From UBA7672 sp041398245 (GTDB taxonomy: Bacteria > Pseudomonadota > Alphaproteobacteria > Caulobacterales > Hyphomonadaceae), in assembly GCA_041398245.1 (NCBI GenBank), contig JAWKVC010000012.1:1-64000 (forward strand): a stretch of DNA of 64,000 bases, read 5' to 3'. This document shows positions 43,147 through 53,307 of the stretch, in pieces (the first letter of the stretch is position 1; the number at the start of each line of letters is the position of its first letter). The position numbers were made by a program, and so were the translations under genes. Under the pieces are notes generated by a model that searched no databases, was not told the DNA's origin, and saw only the letters and a list, made by a program, of their open reading frames with translations.

Positions 43147-44758
43147 TTACCTGACCCTTGGGAGGTCGTTGTACTGGTGGAACGGCGGCGGAGAGGAAAG
43201 GGTCCACTCCAGCGTCGTCGCCCCCTCGCCCCACGGATTGGCCTCGGCCTTGCGGCGGCGGATCATCGCCTCGAGGAGGCCGATGAAGAACACGATCGTG
43301 GCCGCGGCCGCGACCCAGTAGCCGATCGTCGACTTCAGTGGTGCCATTCCTGGAATGCGTCGGCGTAGTTGACGTACCGGCGCGGCATGCCCTGCAGGCG
43401 AAATTGCTGCGGAAGAAGATCATGTTCGAGCCGATGAACATCAGCCAAGTGCGGAAGCCCGCGATGAAGCCGTTGTACTTCACGCCCCACACATTTCTCG
43501 AACCAGTGACACCAGCCGCAGAAAGCGTGAAGACCGCGCTAACGGCGGGCATGAAGCGGAAGTGCGCCACGACGTAGTAGGTGTCGTGCAGGCTGTGGTC
43601 GACGCCCGCGTTGGCGAGCACAACGCCTGTCACGCCGCCGACGGTGAACAGGAAGATGAAGCCGATCGCCCAGCATCGGCACCTTGAACTCGATGGAACC
43701 GCCCCACATCGTTTGCGATCCACGAGAAGATCTTCCGCCTGTTGGAACCGCGATCACCATCGTGGCCGCCACGAAGTAGGCCTTCCGGTTCTGTCCATGC
43801 CCGCTGTGTACATGGAACGCGCCCAGACGATGAAGCCAGTGACCGATCGCGACCATGGCGTAGGCAATGCGAGATAACCGAACGGCTTCTTCGAGAACGT
43901 CGGATATCGCTGATGATGCCGAAGCCCGGCAGGATCATGATGTACGCCCGCCCGGGGTGCCCGAAGAACCAGAACAGGTGCTGGAACATGATCGGGTGCC
44001 ACCTGCCGGCGACATCGAAGGCTGATCCGAAGTGCAGTCAGTCAGCAACGTGGTCGCGCGCCAGCGAGAACCGGCAGCCGCCAGAACGAGCAGAACTGCG
44101 TGACCAGCACCGACCATACGCGAAGAGCGGCATCTTGGCTGGCGTCATGCAGCCGCGCTGTTGAGGATCGTGACGATGAAGTTGATGGCGCCGAGGATCG
44201 ACGGACCTGCAACGTGGCGAGAGATCCACGAGATCCGTCACGGAGCCCGGTGGCCGTGGTGCTCGAGAGCGGCGGATAAACGCAGCCGCCGCCGAAGGCG
44301 GAGCCCGGCGGCAGGCGGCACAAACATCGACAGGATCAGCAGGAAGAACGACACCGGCGGCAGCCAGAACAAGATGGCTGTTCATCGCAGCATCGCCATG
44401 TCCGGCGCGCCGATCATCAGCGGTACGAACCGTTGCCGAACCGCCGATCAGCGCGAACGCGCTGACCATGAAGAGATCATGATCAGACCGTGCATGGTGG
44501 TGACGGTACCGGTGTTCATTCGCGAAGAACCCGCCGAGCAGTGGTCGAACAGCTGAAGGCCGGGTTCAGCGAGCTCGGCCCGCATGGAAACCGGAGAACA
44601 CAGAAACCGACGACCCCGCGCATCGCGAATCGGATACAGCGTCCCGATAACGCTTGGACGATCGAGAACAGCCAGCGCCGGGCTGTACCGCCCAGGATCG
44701 TGGTGATCGCCATGCGCGTAGTGGCCGGTAGCCCGCCGCGGTAATTCGCGCTCGCCAT
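43147..44758 (-). pseudogene. ctaD: Cytochrome c oxidase subunit I, shattered by many indels
   Basis: Catalytic heme a/a3-CuB subunit. The ATG at 44758 has GGGAG seven bases upstream (MASANYRGGLPATT). The intact last 66 codons (43147-43347) read GYWVAAAATIVFFIGLLEAM then ANPWGEGATTLEWTLSSPPP. Between them, short homologous runs appear in all three frames: IGTLYPI, ELAEPGLQLFDH, TTMHGLIMI, WLHRLGAFHVHSGHG, GRYFVAAT-like and FGHPGRAYIMILPGFGIISD (heme-ligand region). Indels are so frequent (often every 30-60 bases) that no segment over about 100 codons is clean apart from the end. The length, 1612 bases, is a little under the usual 1650. Consistent with base-call loss rather than decay, since flanking ctaB/G/E are perfect. 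Confidence 0.85.
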
Positions 44759-44776
44759 CGAACGACTCCCTGATCC

Positions 44777-45661
44777 TCACCAGGCCCGAGGCGACCTGCG
44801 TCGGACGTCCGGGCAGGCTGTGAAGAATGAGCGCGACCACCGCTGGCGGATCGGCCTGGGCGGCGGCAAGCCACGCGGTCGTATTGTTCCTGCGGGGATG
44901 CGCAGCTCGATCGGCATGTTGCGCTATGATCTGCCACGGTTCGAGCACTGGCCGTAATAGATCCCCGGCTGGTCAACCTTGAACCAGAGCTGGTTCAAGC
45001 GCCCCGGCCTGGCGTCGACCCGCGAGAGCGGGCGGCATCGCCAGGCGTGGATGACGTCCTTGGCCGAAATCTTGGAGACGCACATAGCGGCCCGCCGGCG
45101 CCATCGGATTGTCGACAGAGAGCTGCGCGAGGTCGCCGCGCTCCGGCAGCGGACGGGCTTCGTCGCCAGCTTTCAGCATACAGAAGTTCGACGGTGAATT
45201 CCTTGTCGGTGTTCTGGTTGTACGTGTAATCCCAGTACCACATGTTGCCGTAGACCTTGATGTCCACGGCCTGCTTCCTCGGCAACGTCGCCATTGGTGG
45301 TACGTCCCTGAACATGTTCGTACAGCAGCGGGAACGAGCTCTTGGCGATCCACACGAGGATAAGAACCGGCGCCACCGTCCAGATGATCTCGATCATCGT
45401 GTTGTGGCTGAACTTCTTCGGCGTGGGGTTCGCTTTTTTGTTGTACCGGATCATCACCCACAGCAGCAGCGCCGTGACGAAGATCACGATCGCCGTGATG
45501 ATGACGAGCACCTCGGTGTGGAAGGCATGGACCTTCTTCGCCGTCTCTGTGACCGGCGTCTGGAAGTCGATGCCTCCGGGAACCGGCGTCGCCCAAGCGG
45601 TTCCGCCGGCCATCAGGCTGGCGGCGCCGAGCGCCCAGTGTTTCCAAGCCCCTCTGCGCAT
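44777..45661 (-). pseudogene. ctaC: Cytochrome c oxidase subunit II, several indels
   Basis: CuA subunit. The ATG at 45661 gives signal sequence MRRGAWKHWALGAASLMAGG; an ATG at 45673 is an alternative. The first half is clean: VTETAKKVHAFHTEVLVIIT, LLLWVMIRYNKKANPTPKKF, then TMIEIIWTVAPVLILVWIAK. The rest shifts frame at about 45315, 45170, 45060 and further: VDIKVYGNMWYWDYTYNQNT, KAGDEARPLPERGDLAQLSV, and a CuA region near 44895-44945 that reads PGIYYGQCS, then ELCGRDH-like only with bases restored. The C-terminal end at the TGA at 44777 is approximate. It heads the oxidase operon, 18 bases before ctaD. Confidence 0.85.
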
Positions 45662-45826
45662 GTTTGACCACATCCTCCAGCCAGATGCGTGAAATCGCGG
45701 CTTTACCGTGATACGCTGCAAGTCGCCACCGCTCCGTATCGCCCTGCCGGGTGCATAGTGTCGCAGGCGGGCCGATTCGTACCGGTTGGCGCGTGGTCGC
45801 TACCAGAGGCTCACGGAGTTGGAAAG

Positions 45827-46405
45827 ATGAACACCCGGTTTGGATTGGGGATTTCAGCGCTCGTTGTTGCCGCAGGCGTCGCCCTCCCCGCCTCGGCGCA
45901 AGGAGCCGTCACGGTCGTTGGCGGCGGCCTGGGACAGGCCTGCTATGAGGCCGTGGAATACGGCCAGGGATCGGCGACGCGGGCGATAGACCTTTGCACA
46001 AAGGCGCTGGAGGTCGAGACGCTGAAAAGGCGCGACAGGGCGGCCACCTACACCAACCGCGGCATCCTGTTCATGCGGCAGGGAAATAATACGCGTGCGA
46101 TGTGGGACTATCAGCGCGGCCTCGACCTCATGCCTGACCTTCAGGAAACGAAGATCAACCTCGGCGCAGCCCTCTACAACCTGAAGCGCTATCCGGAGGC
46201 CATGACCGCCCTGAATGAGGGCATCGTCACGGATGACACGGACGCGAAGGCGGTCGCCCACTACAACAGGGGTCTGACGCACGAGAAGCTTGGCGATCTC
46301 CAGTCAGCCTACGAAGACTTCCGGGAAGCGCTTTATCTCGACCCGGATTTCGAACTGGCGGCCCAGCAAATGCAGCGTTTCACGGTGGTTCCGGCAGGCA
46401 GCTGA
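45827..46405 (+). CDS. Secreted TPR-repeat protein
   Basis: 192 aa from the ATG at 45827 (SD GGAAAG-like). Signal peptide MNTRFGLGISALVVAAGVAL ending ASAQG, then a region with two cysteines (GQACYEAVEY and IDLCTKAL). Three TPR units follow: AATYTNRGILFMRQGNNTRA, ETKINLGAALYNLKRYPEAM and AVAHYNRGLTHEKLGDLQSA. It should act as a periplasmic protein-protein adaptor. It is divergent from ctaC with a 165-base gap; no specific partner is apparent. Confidence 0.85.
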   Translation: MNTRFGLGISALVVAAGVALPASAQGAVTVVGGGLGQACYEAVEYGQGSATRAIDLCTKALEVETLKRRDRAATYTNRGILFMRQGNNTRAMWDYQRGLDLMPDLQETKINLGAALYNLKRYPEAMTALNEGIVTDDTDAKAVAHYNRGLTHEKLGDLQSAYEDFREALYLDPDFELAAQQMQRFTVVPAGS

Positions 46406-46491
46406 CCCCAGCCCTGCCTCAGCGCTGTCAATCAGCTCTGTCTGCCCCTATCTAGAGGGCTGATGCAGAACACCTTTGATGGAGGCCGGTC

Positions 46492-47910
46492 ATGACCGAA
46501 CACAGCTTGCTCGAACAGGCTGGCGTCGGGATTTCCCGCGCCGCGGGCATCCTCGACGAAGCGCTGAATGGCGCCGAGGACGGCGAGATCTTCGCCGAGT
46601 CTGTGTGCTCTGAGAGCTTCCTGTTCGACGATGGCCGCCTCAAGTCAGCCTCTTACGACACGGGCCAGGGCTTTGGGCTGCGCGTCGTCGCGGGCGAAAC
46701 GACAGGTTATGCGCATGCTAGCGAATTGTCGGAGGCTGCACTGCGCCGGGCCGCCACCGCTGCGGCAACTGCGAAGCGCGGGCATGGCGGCATTCTGGCC
46801 GTGGGGCCGACACCGGTAAACCGCCGCCTCTACGACGATGTGGATCCGACGGCCGCCCCCGACTTCGGAACCAAGACCAACCTTTTGGCCGAAATCGACG
46901 CGTGGTGCCGCGCGCGTGATCCGCGCGTCGTTCAGGTATCAGCTTCGCTTGCCGGTTCCCACACCTCCGTCGAGATCGTCCGGTCTGGCGGCGCAAGCGT
47001 GGCGGAAGCCCGCCCGCTCGTCCGCATCAATATTTCCGTGACACTCGAAAAGGATGGCCGCCGCGAGACCGGCTCGGCTGGCGCAGGTGGCCGCGACAGC
47101 TACGAGGAATGGATCCAGCCGGAACGCTGGAAGGCGCTGGCCGAGCGGGCGCTGCGCAAGGCGGAAATCAATCTGGAAGCCGTTCCCGCCCCTGCTGGAG
47201 AAATGGAAGTGGCGCTCGGGCCGGGTTGGACTGGCGTGCTGCTGCACGAGGCGGTCGGCCATGGCCTTGAAGGCGACTTCAACCGCAAGGGATCCTCCGT
47301 GTACTCTGGCCGGATCGGCGAGCAGGTGATGTCCAAGGGCGTCACCATCGTCGACGACGGCACAATCTCGAAGCGGCGCGGATCGCTCTCCTTCGATGAT
47401 GAAGGGACAGAAACCCAACGCACCGTGCTGGTCGAGGACGGTCGGCTGGTCGGCTACATGCAGGATCGCCAGAACGCACGCCTGATGGGCGTCGCCCCCA
47501 CCGGCAATGGTCGACGCGAGAGCTACGCCAATGCGCCGATGCCGCGCATGACCAACACCTTCATGACGAGCGGCTCGCACGATCCGGAAGAGATTGTTCG
47601 TTCGATCAAGAAGGGGATCTGGGCTGTCGATTTCGGCGGCGGACAGGTCGACATCACCAACGGCCAGTTCGTGTTCCAGTGCACCGAGGCGTATCTGGTC
47701 GAGAACGGCAAGGTTGGCGCGCCGGTCAAGAATGCCACGCTCATCGGCCACGGCCCGACGGTTATGAATTCCATCTCGATGATCGGCAATGATTTCGCGA
47801 TGGATGAAGGCGTCGGCACATGTGGCAAAGGCGGGCAGTCCGTGCCTGTAGGCGTCGGTCAACCGTCCGTTCGTATCGACAAGATCACGGTTGGCGGCGC
47901 GGGCGGCTGA
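46492..47910 (+). CDS. tldD: Metalloprotease TldD
   Basis: TldD/PmbA-family protease subunit, 472 aa, which with TldE processes small modified peptides and antitoxin-like proteins. The zinc-site motif HEAVGHGLEGDF (HExxxH) lies near residue 253; ALGPGWTGVLL precedes it, and the C-terminal DFGGGQVDITNGQFVFQCTE and GPTVMNSISMIGNDFAMDEG, with CGKGGQSVPVG, are strongly conserved. GGGCC-rich upstream region has GGAGG nine bases before the ATG. The partner tldE/pmbA is not in the window. Confidence 0.96.
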   Translation: MTEHSLLEQAGVGISRAAGILDEALNGAEDGEIFAESVCSESFLFDDGRLKSASYDTGQGFGLRVVAGETTGYAHASELSEAALRRAATAAATAKRGHGGILAVGPTPVNRRLYDDVDPTAAPDFGTKTNLLAEIDAWCRARDPRVVQVSASLAGSHTSVEIVRSGGASVAEARPLVRINISVTLEKDGRRETGSAGAGGRDSYEEWIQPERWKALAERALRKAEINLEAVPAPAGEMEVALGPGWTGVLLHEAVGHGLEGDFNRKGSSVYSGRIGEQVMSKGVTIVDDGTISKRRGSLSFDDEGTETQRTVLVEDGRLVGYMQDRQNARLMGVAPTGNGRRESYANAPMPRMTNTFMTSGSHDPEEIVRSIKKGIWAVDFGGGQVDITNGQFVFQCTEAYLVENGKVGAPVKNATLIGHGPTVMNSISMIGNDFAMDEGVGTCGKGGQSVPVGVGQPSVRIDKITVGGAGG

Positions 47911-47918
47911 GGCCGCCC
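47901..47918. terminator. Possible terminator hairpin between tldD and the POT transporter gene
   Basis: GGGCGGC-TGAG-GCCGCCC, a 7-bp perfect stem that includes the tldD stop codon and lies 20 bases from the end of the converging transporter gene. There is no T tract, so function as a bidirectional terminator is only plausible. Confidence 0.35.
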
Positions 47919-47937
47919 ACGCTTGCCAGCATAGCGA

Positions 47938-49948
47938 TCAGGTCGCCTGCCTGCCGCCTTCTGTCGGCGACGGCTCGATCTGGTCGGTGCTCTCCATGGT
48001 CTCGTCGAAAGCTCCATGCGCCATGTGTTTCAGCACGAAACTGGCGAGAGCCAGGACAATGCCGATCCCGACGCCGACCCAGCCGAGGATGTAGAACACA
48101 TCCAGTGATGCCTTGAGCGCGGCCTCGTTGCTCAGCGCCCTGCCCGCAACCGACTCCGTCTCGGTCATCCCCGCAATGATGCCGCCGATGTACTGCGCCC
48201 ATGCGGAGGACAGGAACCAGATCGCCATCATGGTCGACAGGACCCTGTAGACTGACAGCTTCGAGATTGCCGAGAGGCCCACAGGCGACAGGAAGAGCTC
48301 ACCCGTCGTGTGGAACATGTACAACAGGATCAGGAAGATGATCGGAACCTGGAACTGTGCATCGGCGAACTGCGCGCCGATGACCAGCATGAAGAACCCA
48401 ACCCCGACCTGGATGATGCCGAGGCCAAACTTCAGCGTCGGGTTGGGATCGAGATTTCGAGACCCGAGCCATGCCCACAGCGCCGCGAACACAGGGGCAA
48501 ACAGCAGGATGAAGCCTGCGTTGAATGACTGCGTCTGCGCCGCCGTAACGGTGAAGAAGCCATCGCTGGGCAGCTGGGTGTTCTGGTCGGCGAACAGCGA
48601 CAGCGAAGAGCCGGCCTGCTCAAACAGCGTCCAGAATACGGTAGCGGCGGCGACAAGGATCAGCGCCAGGCCAAGTCGCTGGGCTTCCTCCTTCGACACC
48701 TTGGCCATGGTGTAGAAGATATAACCAAGGAACACGACGGATCCGAGCATCAGCAGGTAGAAGATGTGGACATGGTCCTGCCGCGGCAGGTTCATGAAGC
48801 CAAGCGCGCTTTGCGTAAAGTCGTTCAGGCCATCAAGAATCTGGGCCGGCGGCGACTGCACAAGAAGCCACACGACGCCAACAGCCACGAAGCCGCCCAC
48901 ATAGATAGACCATTCCTTGCTGAGACCCAGGAGACCCTTGGCCTGGAGGTCCATCGATTCAGGCGGCTGGCCGACCTCGTCCGGAAGCTGAGCCGGGCCC
49001 TTGGTCCAGAAGAGCAGACGCCGGCGCGTAAACACCAGCCAGCCAAACAGCATGCCTACGCCAGCAAGGCCAAAGCCGGCCCACCAGCCGACAGACGTGC
49101 CAAGCAGACCGCACAATGCGGTCGCCCAGAAGGCGCCGAGGTTGATGCCGTAGTAGTACAGCGTGAACCCCGGATCGCGCTTGGGATCGCCCGGCGGATA
49201 GAGCTGACCGACAATCGCCGAGATATTGGATTTCAGGAACCCGACGCCGACGATGATCAGCGACAGAGCCAGATAGAAGATACCGACAAACAGCGGGTTG
49301 CGATCCGCAACGCCCAGTTCGTACTCGGACTTCGGAATAGTCGTCGGGATAGCGGTGTCCGCCGGAAGGCCAGTGAATACGAGGTCGCCGGCTTCCGAAG
49401 CCGTGATCGTGCAGGTTGAATCCGAATCTTCGGCTGCGTTTAGCTCGCAACGCGCATCGCCAACCGGCAGGAAGGTGCGACGCAGATCGCCGCGGCCATC
49501 GACCTCGAACTTGTATTCCTGTCCTGCATACTTCAGCGTCTGGGAAGCCGAGTTGCCCTCGGCCGCCATCAACAGGTGACCAGCAACCAGCAAGAGCGCA
49601 CCGAAGGCGATCGCCTTCTTCGTGCCAAGATAACGGTCAGCCAGGATGCCGCCGATCAACGGCAGCAGGTACACCAGCGAGGTGTAGGCCCATATTGCGA
49701 ACTGGCGAAGCCCTGCGAAAAGACGAAGTGTTGGGTGAGATAGAAGATCAGGATGGAGCGCATCCCATAGTAGGAGAACCGCTCCCACATTTCCGCGAAA
49801 AACAGGATGTGCAGACCGCGGGGGTGATGCCGCATCTGGGTGAAAACAGGGATGGCGGTCAGACCCGTGATCACGAGCCCCACGACCACCACGATGTTGA
49901 AAAATCTATGAGCCCCTCGGCGATCTCTCTCGGGGACATGTTCATCAT
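47938..49948 (-). CDS. POT/PTR2 family proton-dependent oligopeptide transporter, two frameshifts near the N-terminus
   Basis: Inner-membrane importer of di- and tripeptides. The gene probably starts at the tandem ATGs at 49945-49948 (MNMSPREIAEGLIDF); one T is missing near 49910, then a second frame gives VVVVGLVITGLTAIPVFTQM and the family motif FFAEMWERFSYYGMRSILIF. A further base is missing near 49708, after which a clean 600-codon frame runs to 47938: FAIWAYTSLVYLLPLIGGIL, SIIVGVGFLKSNISAIVGQL and TLYYYGINLGAFWATALCG. An unusual soluble insert of about 95 residues (AAEGNSASQTLKYAGQEYKF to TIPKSEYELG) interrupts the transmembrane bundle after the third helix. Confidence 0.88.
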
Positions 49949-50031
49949 GCCGTCATCGCAGGCTCAAGCCCTTGAATCGACTTGATTGAGGCAGGATTTG
50001 CCGCCGCACATGAATGGCGCGGCCGCGCTGG

Positions 50032-51409
50032 CTAGATACGGGCTTCTTCGAAGATGTGCCTGATGTCCCGTTTCCACGGGCCGTTGTACCGCGCCAGCAG
50101 CCTTTCCGCGGGAGCCATGCCGCTGTCGGCAATCTCCGTCAGACAGTCCAGATAACGGGTTTCATCGCGGCCTTCGGCGTCGACACGCTTGCGCCGTTTG
50201 AGCCCCCCGGCCGCAAGGGCCAGCATGTCTTTCGCCACGTCCTGCGCACGGTGATTGCGGATCGGCGCCTTCAGACCCAGCGCCGGCGCTGCGGGAGCGC
50301 AACGCCTGCCGATCGGGTGCCGTCCACGATTTCACCAGCTCCCAGGGCGCCCATCCAGGGCAACGTCATCATAGAGCAACCCAACCCAAAGCGCCGACAG
50401 GGCCGACAACATAGGTTCTGCTCCGACGTCAGCGCCCCGCATCTCCAAGAAAGTCTTGAGTCCCCACCTCCGGGAAAATGGTCGAGAGGTGATCGTCGAA
50501 ATCGTCCAGTCGCCGGAAACTCGCCGGGCAGGATCGAAAGCTTGCCGGCCATGAAATCGCGGAAGGACAGGCCCGAGGCGTCGAGATATTTGCCCTCGCG
50601 CTGGACAGTACATCGGCACATCGAGCGATACGGACATAGCGCTCGAACCCGAACCCGCTCTCAAACGCGAATGGCAACATGCCTGTGCGGTCAGGATCGG
50701 TATCGGTCCACACATGTGAGCGATAACTGAGGAATCCGTTGGTGCGACCTTCGGCGAAGGGCGAGTTCGCGAACAGGGTCGTCGCGATGGGCTGCAGCGC
50801 GAGACTGACGCGCAGCTTCTTCACCATGTCGGCTTCCGAGCCGAAATCGAGATTGGTCTGCACCGTACACGACCGGTACATCATCTGCCGCCCGAGCCGC
50901 CCGACCTTCTCCATGTAGGCGCGCATTATGCCATAGCGGCCCTTCGGCATCGCTGGCGTCTCGTCAAACGTCCAGACCGGCGAGAAGCCAAGACCAAGAA
51001 AATCAACTCCCATAGGCCCGGCGATCGCGCGTGTTTCGCGCAGATGGTTTGCGATTTCGTCAGCTGTCTGATGGATATCCTCAAGCGGCGCGCCGGAGAG
51101 TTCGAACTGACCGCCGGGCTCAAGGCTGACGCTGGCGCCATCCTTCTTGAGACCGATGATGAAGCCGCCTTCCTGAATCGGCGTCCAGCCAAAGCGTTCC
51201 GAAAGACCTTCAAGAAGGGATCGGACAGACGCCGGACCCTCGTAGGGCAGCGGGCGCTTCGAGGATATCAGGAAGCCGAACTTCTCATGCTCGGTCCCGA
51301 CACGCCATTCAGCCCCAGGCTTTGAGCCGCTCGCCAGCCGTTCGACAAGTTCACGCGTGCCTGAGATACGCGGCGCGGACTCGTCGATATCGCGAGTAGG
51401 TGTCGTCAT
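50032..51409 (-). pseudogene. gshA: Glutamate-cysteine ligase (GCS2-type), several indels in the second half
   Basis: First enzyme of glutathione synthesis, of the alphaproteobacterial/plant type. The ATG at 51409 opens MTTPTRDIDESAPRISGTRE; the first 250 codons are clean, with EWRVGTEHEKFGFL, EGGFIIGLKKDGASVSLEPG, GGQFELSGAPLEDIHQTADE and YRSCTVQTNLDFGSEADMVK (all conserved). From about 50650 the frame slips repeatedly: YVRYALDVPMY, FRDFMAGKLSILPGEFP, TFLEMRGADVGAEPMLSALS, LWVGLLYDDVALDG, then a clean end AKDMLALAAGGLKRRKRVDA to 50032. At least four indels; expected product about 460 aa. Confidence 0.87.
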
Positions 51410-51505
51410 GCGCTGCGTCCGGAGCTGGTCCTTGCCAGCAAATAGGTACGCCCGATTAGGGACGCCAGAGAGGGCCGTCAAATGTTCAATGCGTGAAGGA
51501 AAACT

Positions 51506-51519
51506 ATCGCTCCGGCGAT
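51506..51519 (-). terminator. Weak intrinsic terminator after rsmE
   Basis: On the minus strand, six bases after the rsmE stop, ATCGC-CGGA-GCGAT forms a 5-bp stem followed by AGTTTTCC. The stem is short, so confidence is modest. Confidence 0.4.
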
Positions 51520-51524
51520 GCAGG

Positions 51525-52295
51525 CTAAACGCTGCGCCAGTCGCCCCGGATGGCTTGCCAGACGGCCAACGTCGCAATGGCGGCCGTTTCCGCACGAAGG
51601 ATTCGTGGCCCCAGGCCGACCGGCCGGACAAACGATGGCGACCTAAGCCGCGCCCGCTCGCCTGCGGAGAAGCCGCCCTCAGGCCCGATCAGAATCGCGG
51701 CTGGACCATCGGTCATCTGCCTCAGCGCGGACTCCAGAGACGGCGCGCGCCCCGACTCCCCGCCCCACGGCTTCGCCTCGTCATCACCTGCCTCGTCGGC
51801 ATAGATCAGCGCTCGCTCAGCCGGCCATCCTTCAAGCGCGGCAAACAGCTTCTGCGCTTCGCGCACCGGCGGCACATCCAGTCGTTCCGTCTGTTCGGCT
51901 GCCTCAACCGCAATACGCGCCAGCCGTTCGACACGCACAGTGTCGGCATCCGTTCTTTCAGTCAGCACCGGACGAATTTCCGACACGCCCAGCTCGACTG
52001 CCTTCTCCACCACAAAATCCGTTCGCGCCTTCTTCAGCGGCGCAAACAGCAGCCACAGGTCCGGTGCCGCTAGCTGCTTGCGACTCAGTTCGCCAAGCGC
52101 CAGCCTGAGTGTGTGCTTGCCGGTCTCGAAGATCGTCGAAGCGAATTCGCCATCGCGCCCGTTGAACACCCGCACGGCATCGCCAACGCCTAATCGCATC
52201 ACCCGCGTCAGGTAGTGCGCCTGATCGCCTTCAATCGTGATGACGCCGCCCGCCGACAGATCGGGGGCGACATGAAGCCGGGGTGTCGCGCTCAT
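51525..52295 (-). CDS. rsmE: 16S rRNA (uracil1498-N3)-methyltransferase
   Basis: SPOUT-family methyltransferase acting on U1498 of 16S rRNA; 256 aa. The N-terminal PUA-like part contains DQAHYLTRVMRLGVGDAVRV; the SPOUT knot contains FAPLKKARTDFVVEKAVELG, ERTDADTVRVERLARIAVEA-type sequence, AEQTERLDVPPV, and the SAM-binding ILIGPEGGFSAGERARL and LGPRILRAETAAIATLAVW. It lies upstream of gshA on the same strand (115-base gap) and is divergent from ubiA. Confidence 0.95.
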   Translation of the reverse strand: MSATPRLHVAPDLSAGGVITIEGDQAHYLTRVMRLGVGDAVRVFNGRDGEFASTIFETGKHTLRLALGELSRKQLAAPDLWLLFAPLKKARTDFVVEKAVELGVSEIRPVLTERTDADTVRVERLARIAVEAAEQTERLDVPPVREAQKLFAALEGWPAERALIYADEAGDDEAKPWGGESGRAPSLESALRQMTDGPAAILIGPEGGFSAGERARLRSPSFVRPVGLGPRILRAETAAIATLAVWQAIRGDWRSV

Positions 52296-52339
52296 GTCCC
52301 TGCGCTATATCGGCGGGACCTGCCTGCCAAGGACCAAGC

Positions 52340-53284
52340 GTGACCAAACCTGCCGCATCCGCCACCCCTGCCGACGCCCTGCGTGGATCATGGGTCCAGC
52401 GATCGCCCAGCGCGATCCGTCCCTATCTGCAACTCTCGCGTTATGACCGGCCGGTCGGATTCTGGTTGCTCGGCCTGCCCTGTTTGATCGGACTGGCGCT
52501 GGCCCGCGCCGGGACCGGCTTTGTTCAGGATGATCTTTGGCTTGTTCCGCTGTTCGCCATCGGCTCGATCGCCATGCGCGGCGCGGGGTGCACGTACAAT
52601 GATATCCTCGATCAGGATATCGATGCAAAGGTTGCGCGCACGGCGCAGCGCCCCCTGCCCTCCGGAGCGGTGTCAGCGAAACAGGCCTGGGTCTGGCTGC
52701 TGATCCAGTGCGCGGTTGGCCTTGCCGTGCTCCTCTGCCTTCCTGATTTCGCGAAACTCGTCGCGCTCGGCGCTATTCCGATGGTGGCGCTCTATCCGCT
52801 GATGAAGCGCATCACGTGGTGGCCGCAGGTGTGGCTGGGGCTGACCTTCAACTGGGGGGTGCTCGTCGCCGCCGCAGCTTCACGAGGAGCGATCGCAACG
52901 CCAGACCTGCTGCTCTACGCCGGGCTCGTTTTCTGGACACTGGGTTATGACACCATCTACGCTATCCAGGATCTTGAGGACGATGCGCTGGTCGGCGTGA
53001 AGTCAACGGCGCGGCGGTTTGGTGCGGCCGTAAGACCGGCCGTGGCGGCAATCTACCTTGTCTGCATCGTCCTGTGCGCGGCCGCAGGCTATGCCGGTGC
53101 GGGCCCATGGGGCCTTCTGGCCGTCCTTCCCTTTGCCTTGCACCTTGCGCAACAGGCGCTTCGCACCGACGCCAGCAATGGCCCCCGGGCGCTCGTCCTG
53201 TTTCGCGCCAACCGGGATGCAGGCGTCCTACTGTTTGTCGGCTGGGCCTTCATCGCCGCCCCGATTTGGACGATAACCGGCTGA
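52340..53284 (+). CDS. ubiA: 4-hydroxybenzoate polyprenyltransferase
   Basis: Membrane prenyltransferase of ubiquinone synthesis; 314 aa from the GTG at 52340 with AAGGA six bases upstream. First Asp-rich motif NDILDQDIDAKVARTAQRPL; second motif YDTIYAIQDLEDDALVGVKS. Opening RPYLQLSRYDRPVGFWLLGL is typical, and eight to nine hydrophobic helices follow. Divergent from rsmE with a 44-base gap. Confidence 0.95.
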   Translation: MTKPAASATPADALRGSWVQRSPSAIRPYLQLSRYDRPVGFWLLGLPCLIGLALARAGTGFVQDDLWLVPLFAIGSIAMRGAGCTYNDILDQDIDAKVARTAQRPLPSGAVSAKQAWVWLLIQCAVGLAVLLCLPDFAKLVALGAIPMVALYPLMKRITWWPQVWLGLTFNWGVLVAAAASRGAIATPDLLLYAGLVFWTLGYDTIYAIQDLEDDALVGVKSTARRFGAAVRPAVAAIYLVCIVLCAAAGYAGAGPWGLLAVLPFALHLAQQALRTDASNGPRALVLFRANRDAGVLLFVGWAFIAAPIWTITG

Positions 53285-53307
53285 GCAGGCTCGGCGGAGA
53301 TTCGCAG

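Noticed and set aside
50020..50032. GCGCGGCCGCGC palindrome after gshA as a terminator
   Set aside because: It has no loop bases and no T tract; it is probably a chance G+C palindrome.
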